Shown piece by piece: positions 61,320 through 64,000 of a DNA stretch of 64,000 bases. Position 1 is the stretch's first letter, and every line of letters starts with the position of its first letter. A program made the translations under genes and the position numbers. The notes beneath the pieces are model-generated. The model searched no databases, was not told the DNA's origin, and saw only the letters and a list, made by a program, of their open reading frames with translations. Source of the stretch: Tepidiphilus succinatimandens (GTDB taxonomy: Bacteria; Pseudomonadota; Gammaproteobacteria; Burkholderiales; Rhodocyclaceae). Location of the stretch: NCBI RefSeq assembly GCF_006503695.1, contig NZ_SBIK01000010.1, positions 43,066 through 107,065 of the forward strand. Reading direction: 5' to 3'.

Positions 61320-62054
61320 TTACAGCTTGCGGCCGAGGTGCAGGGCGACCACGCCGGCGGTGAGATTGTAATAATCGACACGATGAAAGCCGATGCGTTC
61401 CATCATCGCCTTGAGCGTTTCCTGGTCGGGATGCACGCGGATCGATTCGGCGAGGTAGCGGTAGCTCTCGGCGTCGTGCGCGATTTTCTCGCCCAGCCAA
61501 GGTAGGACCTTGAAGGAATAGAGGTCATAGGCGGGGGAAAGCGGCCCCCAGACGCGGGAGAATTCGAGCACGAGGAGTCGCCCGCCGGGCTTGAGCACGC
61601 GGTGCATCTCGGCGAGCGCCGTTTCCTTGTGCGTCATGTTGCGTAGGCCGAAGGCGACGCTGACGCAGTCGAAATGATCCGAGGGGAAGGGGAGCGCTTC
61701 GGCGTCGCACTGCGCCGTGGGCACGAGCACCCCTTCGTCGAGGAGCCGGTCGCGCCCGCGCGCGAGCATGGCACCGTTGATGTCGGTGAGCCAGACTTCC
61801 CCGGTGGGGCCCACGCGCCGGGCGAAGGCGAGCGCCAGATCGCCCGTGCCGCCGGCGATGTCGAGCACGCGGTGGCCGGGGCGTACGCCGGAGACGGTCA
61901 CGGCGAACTTTTTCCACAGCCGGTGCAGGCCGAGCGACATGAGATCATTCATCAGGTCGTACTTGCCGGCGACCGAGGAAAATACCCGGCCAACGAGGCG
62001 TTTCTTTTCGGGTTCGGGTACCTTGCGGAAGCCGAAGTCGGTGACTTCGTTCAT
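61320..62054 (-). CDS. ubiE: Ubiquinone/menaquinone C-methyltransferase UbiE
   Basis: SAM-dependent methyltransferase in ubiquinone (and, where present, menaquinone) synthesis. The 244-residue protein has the N-terminal [39 protein letters not shown] motif [20 protein letters not shown] and the signature [27 protein letters not shown] 62054 follows GGAGAAACAGG. It is the first gene of the minus-strand ubiE-Tim44-ubiJ operon. Confidence 0.96.
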   Translation of the reverse strand: MNEVTDFGFRKVPEPEKKRLVGRVFSSVAGKYDLMNDLMSLGLHRLWKKFAVTVSGVRPGHRVLDIAGGTGDLALAFARRVGPTGEVWLTDINGAMLARGRDRLLDEGVLVPTAQCDAEALPFPSDHFDCVSVAFGLRNMTHKETALAEMHRVLKPGGRLLVLEFSRVWGPLSPAYDLYSFKVLPWLGEKIAHDAESYRYLAESIRVHPDQETLKAMMERIGFHRVDYYNLTAGVVALHLGRKL

Positions 62055-62091
62055 GGCGTACCTGTTTCTCCACGGCATCGATGCGAAGCAT

Positions 62092-62721
62092 TCATGATAA
62101 CGCATCGTGCCGCGGGGTGGACGAATCAGCCGAAACGGTCGGTGCTGTCGTCTTCGGTCTGCTCTGCGCCAGGATGGTCTGGGTTGCTTGCCAGGCGCTG
62201 CGAGGGGAATCTTTCTCTCCGAGCACGAGCGCCGTCACGATGGCTCCTTCGAGGAGCAAGAGTACTTGTGCAGCGAGGCGTCCGGCGGCGGATTCCTCGG
62301 TGAGTGGTGACACGATCTCTTTGATCTTCTTTCGGATCGCTTCCTTGTGAGCCTTGGCGGCGAGGTGGATCGGATCATCCGGTGCTGGATACTCCGCCGC
62401 GGCGCTGATGAACATGCAGCCGTTGAAGGTGGGTTCGTTGAACCAGCGTTCGTGCCAGACGAACACCGCTTCGAGTCGTTCCCAAGGTGAGTCGAACGAG
62501 GCGACGAAGGCATCCATCGCAGCGCGAAACGCTGCGTCGCGTCGCTCGAGGACGGCGGCGATCAGGGCGTCCTTCGAGGGAAAGTGTTTGTAGAGCGTCA
62601 TCTTGGAGACGCCGGATTCGGCCACGATCCGATCGATGCCGACGGCGTGGTAGCCGTGAGCGTAGAAAAGGCGCTCGGCCGTATCGAGTAGGAGCTGGCG
62701 GGTGTCGCGCATCGGAAGCAT
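62092..62721 (-). CDS. TetR-family repressor
   Basis: A 209-residue regulator with helix-turn-helix [27 protein letters not shown] (about 30-56) and a ligand domain with a conserved [20 protein letters not shown]. The start is uncertain between M at 62721 and M at 62712 because neither has a clear ribosome site. An 18-bp palindrome that overlaps the promoter of the divergent HPP gene lies about 60 bases upstream and is its likely operator. The inducer is unknown. Confidence 0.88.
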   Translation of the reverse strand: MLPMRDTRQLLLDTAERLFYAHGYHAVGIDRIVAESGVSKMTLYKHFPSKDALIAAVLERRDAAFRAAMDAFVASFDSPWERLEAVFVWHERWFNEPTFNGCMFISAAAEYPAPDDPIHLAAKAHKEAIRKKIKEIVSPLTEESAAGRLAAQVLLLLEGAIVTALVLGEKDSPRSAWQATQTILAQSRPKTTAPTVSADSSTPRHDALS

Positions 62722-62771
62722 CGCTGTGGCAGGCAAGGTGAAGTATATGGGAAGAGAAGGGCAAGCCCAAG

Positions 62772-62799
62772 TTGACATATACAGACAGGTCTGTATTAT
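62772..62799 (+). promoter_or_regulatory. HPP gene promoter with TetR operator palindrome
   Basis: TTGACA (62772-62777) and TATTAT (62794-62799) are 16 bases apart. The exact palindrome ATACAGAC-AG-GTCTGTAT (62779-62796) fills the spacer and overlaps the -10. A TetR dimer bound here would block polymerase. It sits about 58 bases from the repressor's own start. Confidence 0.8.
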
Positions 62800-62851
62800 C
62801 AGTTTCGTGTCTCTTGCACGCCATCTTTCGACGACGCCTTGGGAGCCCCTC

Positions 62852-63363
62852 ATGATCGGATTCGTCAGCAAATGGAAAATTGGCGGTGCCGTATGCCCGC
62901 CGCGAGCCCCTTTGGGGGATATCGCTTGGGCCGGACTCGGGGGGCAATCGCGATCGCCGTGGTGGCCTATGCTTCGAGCCGGGCGCAGCTGCCGCTCGTT
63001 CTGGGTTCGTTCGGCGCCAGTTGCGTGTTGCTCTTTGGATTTCCCGATAGCCCCTTTTCCCAGCCGCGCAACGTGATCGGTGGCCACTTGCTCGCTTCAC
63101 TCGTGGGCTTGGTGTTCCTGCATCTGCTCGGGGATGCTTGGTGGAGCATGGCGCTGGCGGCGGGCTGCACGATCGCCGGGATGCAACTCACCCGTACCGT
63201 CCATCCGCCGGCCGGCTCGAACCCGGTCATCGTCATGCTCTCGGGGGCGTCGTGGCCGTTCTTGCTCACGCCGACCTTATGCGGGGCGCTCGCCCTGGTC
63301 GGGGTGGCGTTGATCGTCAATAACTTGCGCACGGGGCGAGCGTATCCCACATACTGGTGGTGA
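62852..63363 (+). pseudogene. HPP-family membrane protein, frameshifted in a G6 tract
   Basis: The 5' part from ATG 62852 (MIGFVSKWKIGGAVCPPRAPLGDIAWAGLG, behind GGGAG) and the 3' part (GAIAIAVVAYASSRAQLPLVLGSFGASCVLLFG onward) together form one HPP protein with four predicted helices and the hallmark HPPAGSNPVI near the end. They are joined only if one G is added to the run of six at 62939-62944. The frame then ends at 63363. HPP proteins include nitrite transporters and undefined membrane proteins. Either an assembly error or a real disruption or switch. Confidence 0.8.
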
Positions 63364-63414
63364 GCGTGGAAAGGGGCGTTCGGTGCAACGAGGCGTCCCT
63401 TTCCTTTTCCTGCC

Positions 63415-63876
63415 TCAGGCCGCAGCGCAGTAACGGCTCTTTTCCCCGGCATCGACGAGCTGCCACAGACCGTCGCGGCCGACCGGCTCTCGGGCGAACC
63501 ACGGAATCAGCACGCAGCGGCCGCGTGTGTGTTGCTGTACGCGGCGGATGAAGGGCAGTTCGTAGGCGGCGCGTTCGGCAAGGCACGGATGGCGCGTGCC
63601 GCTCGCGAGCAGCGACTGGTTGATCACCCAGCCGAAGGGGTGGATGCCGGCGCGCTCGAGGTCGGCTTCGAGCGCCTCGGCTTCGGAAACCGGCGTGGAT
63701 TCCGGTAGGGTGACGATGCAGACGTGCGTGAAGTCAGGGTCGCGCAGGCGCGGCAGCAGTTCGCGCACCGCTTCGGGCAGGTCGCCCTGGGTGCGCAGGA
63801 CTTCGCGGTGGTAAGCCTCGGTCGCGTCGAGCAACAGAATGGTATGGCCGGTAGGTGCCGTGTCAAGCACGACGAA
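63415..63876 (-). pseudogene. C-terminal fragment of an ArsA-like ATPase, cut by an insertion sequence
   Basis: The remaining 150 or so residues match the C-terminal part of arsenical-pump ATPase ArsA (VLDTAPTGHTILLLDATEAYHREVLR, VNNQSLL-like WVINQSLLASGT). The protein's N-terminal half, with its P-loop, is missing: upstream of residue 1 of this match the sequence becomes unrelated and enters an ISNCY-like element. The open frame runs a further 63 bases into the element, adding residues that look unrelated. The partner would be outside the window. Confidence 0.8.
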
Positions 63877-63883
63877 ACCGGAG

Positions 63884-64000
63884 TGTAGCGAACAAATAAA
63901 CTGTCCGGACTTGTAGCACGAGGTTTGTCCGGTTTTCATTAGGTATGGAAGGAGGTGCCTAATGAGACGGACGCAGTTGCTACAGGAGGTACGGAAGATG
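63884..64000 (+). mobile_element. ISNCY-like insertion sequence, left end, truncated by window edge
   Basis: The unrelated sequence from about 63884 begins TGTAGCGAAC and holds two direct TGTCCGG copies (63902-63908 and 63926-63932), then a strong AGGAGGT ribosome site and the first transposase codons. It interrupts arsA. The other end is outside the window, and the exact boundary and any target duplication cannot be seen. Confidence 0.65.
63962..64000 (+). CDS. ISNCY-family transposase, N-terminal 13 codons
   Basis: ATG 63962 follows GGAAGGAGGTGCCTA. It reads MRRTQLLQEVRKM before the window ends. This opening is typical of ISNCY-type transposases, whose next residues form a helix-turn-helix. 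The family call is made from 13 residues and the element context. Confidence 0.55.
   Translation, partial: MRRTQLLQEVRKM

Overview
The window is about 64 kb of GC-rich chromosomal DNA from a proteobacterium, most likely a betaproteobacterium. The clues are metX-metW behind a SAM-II riboswitch, the mnmG-rsmG-parA-parB block followed by atpIBEFHAGDC, the UbiX/UbiE/UbiJ quinone genes, and PtsI/PtsH without a sugar permease. A Hydrogenophilaceae-like organism that lives on organic acids, alcohols and formate would fit, but the genus is inferred, not shown.

Layout. 1-2.1 kb: start of a MarR-like regulator at the left edge, then a riboswitch-controlled metX-metW operon. 2.1-16.8 kb: a formate and selenocysteine region. 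It holds fdhD, a Sec-containing respiratory formate dehydrogenase (fdnGHI, in-frame TGA with a SECIS hairpin), fdhE, selA, selB, an exported transglutaminase-like protein and selC (tRNA-Sec), then the permease and ATPase of an MCE lipid transporter. 16.8-25.9 kb: an intact IS607-type element (serine recombinase plus TnpB) and a catabolic block (semialdehyde dehydrogenase, glutamate dehydrogenase, CoA-transferase, glutaryl-CoA dehydrogenase, LysR regulator, dienelactone-hydrolase-like protein). This block separates the MCE permease/ATPase genes from the MCE and lipoprotein genes at 25.9-27.5 kb, so the transporter operon looks split by an insertion.

27.4-38.5 kb: housekeeping genes (SMUG-type uracil-DNA glycosylase, NlpC/P60 lipoprotein, ubiX, ptsI-ptsH, a hydrolase with NfeD and SPFH proteins, mnmG-rsmG-parA-parB). 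38.5-45.1 kb: an alcohol/aldehyde oxidation module. A sigma-54 activator is divergent from an iron-dependent alcohol dehydrogenase (frameshifted in a G8 tract), followed by an aldehyde dehydrogenase, a zinc alcohol dehydrogenase and a DUF779 protein. A good -24/-12 promoter and paired inverted-repeat boxes lie between them. 45.1-52.6 kb: a Liv-type ABC transporter with an acyl-CoA ligase gene inside the operon, and a hotdog thioesterase next door. 52.7-59.8 kb: the complete F-type ATP synthase operon with a clear promoter and terminator. 59.8-64 kb: ubiE/Tim44-like/ubiJ, a TetR repressor facing an HPP-family membrane protein (frameshifted in a G6 tract) across a palindromic operator, and an arsA remnant cut by an ISNCY-like element that runs off the right edge.

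How it works together. Formate is oxidised in the periplasm by FdnGHI and electrons enter the quinone pool. FdhD and FdhE mature the enzyme, and SelA, SelB and tRNA-Sec supply its selenocysteine, so nearly all the gene-specific machinery lies within 12 kb. The alcohol/aldehyde module and the Liv transporter with its CoA ligase feed acetate-type or other carboxylic acids into central metabolism. I saw no CRISPR array, no rRNA, no tRNA other than selC, and no prophage.
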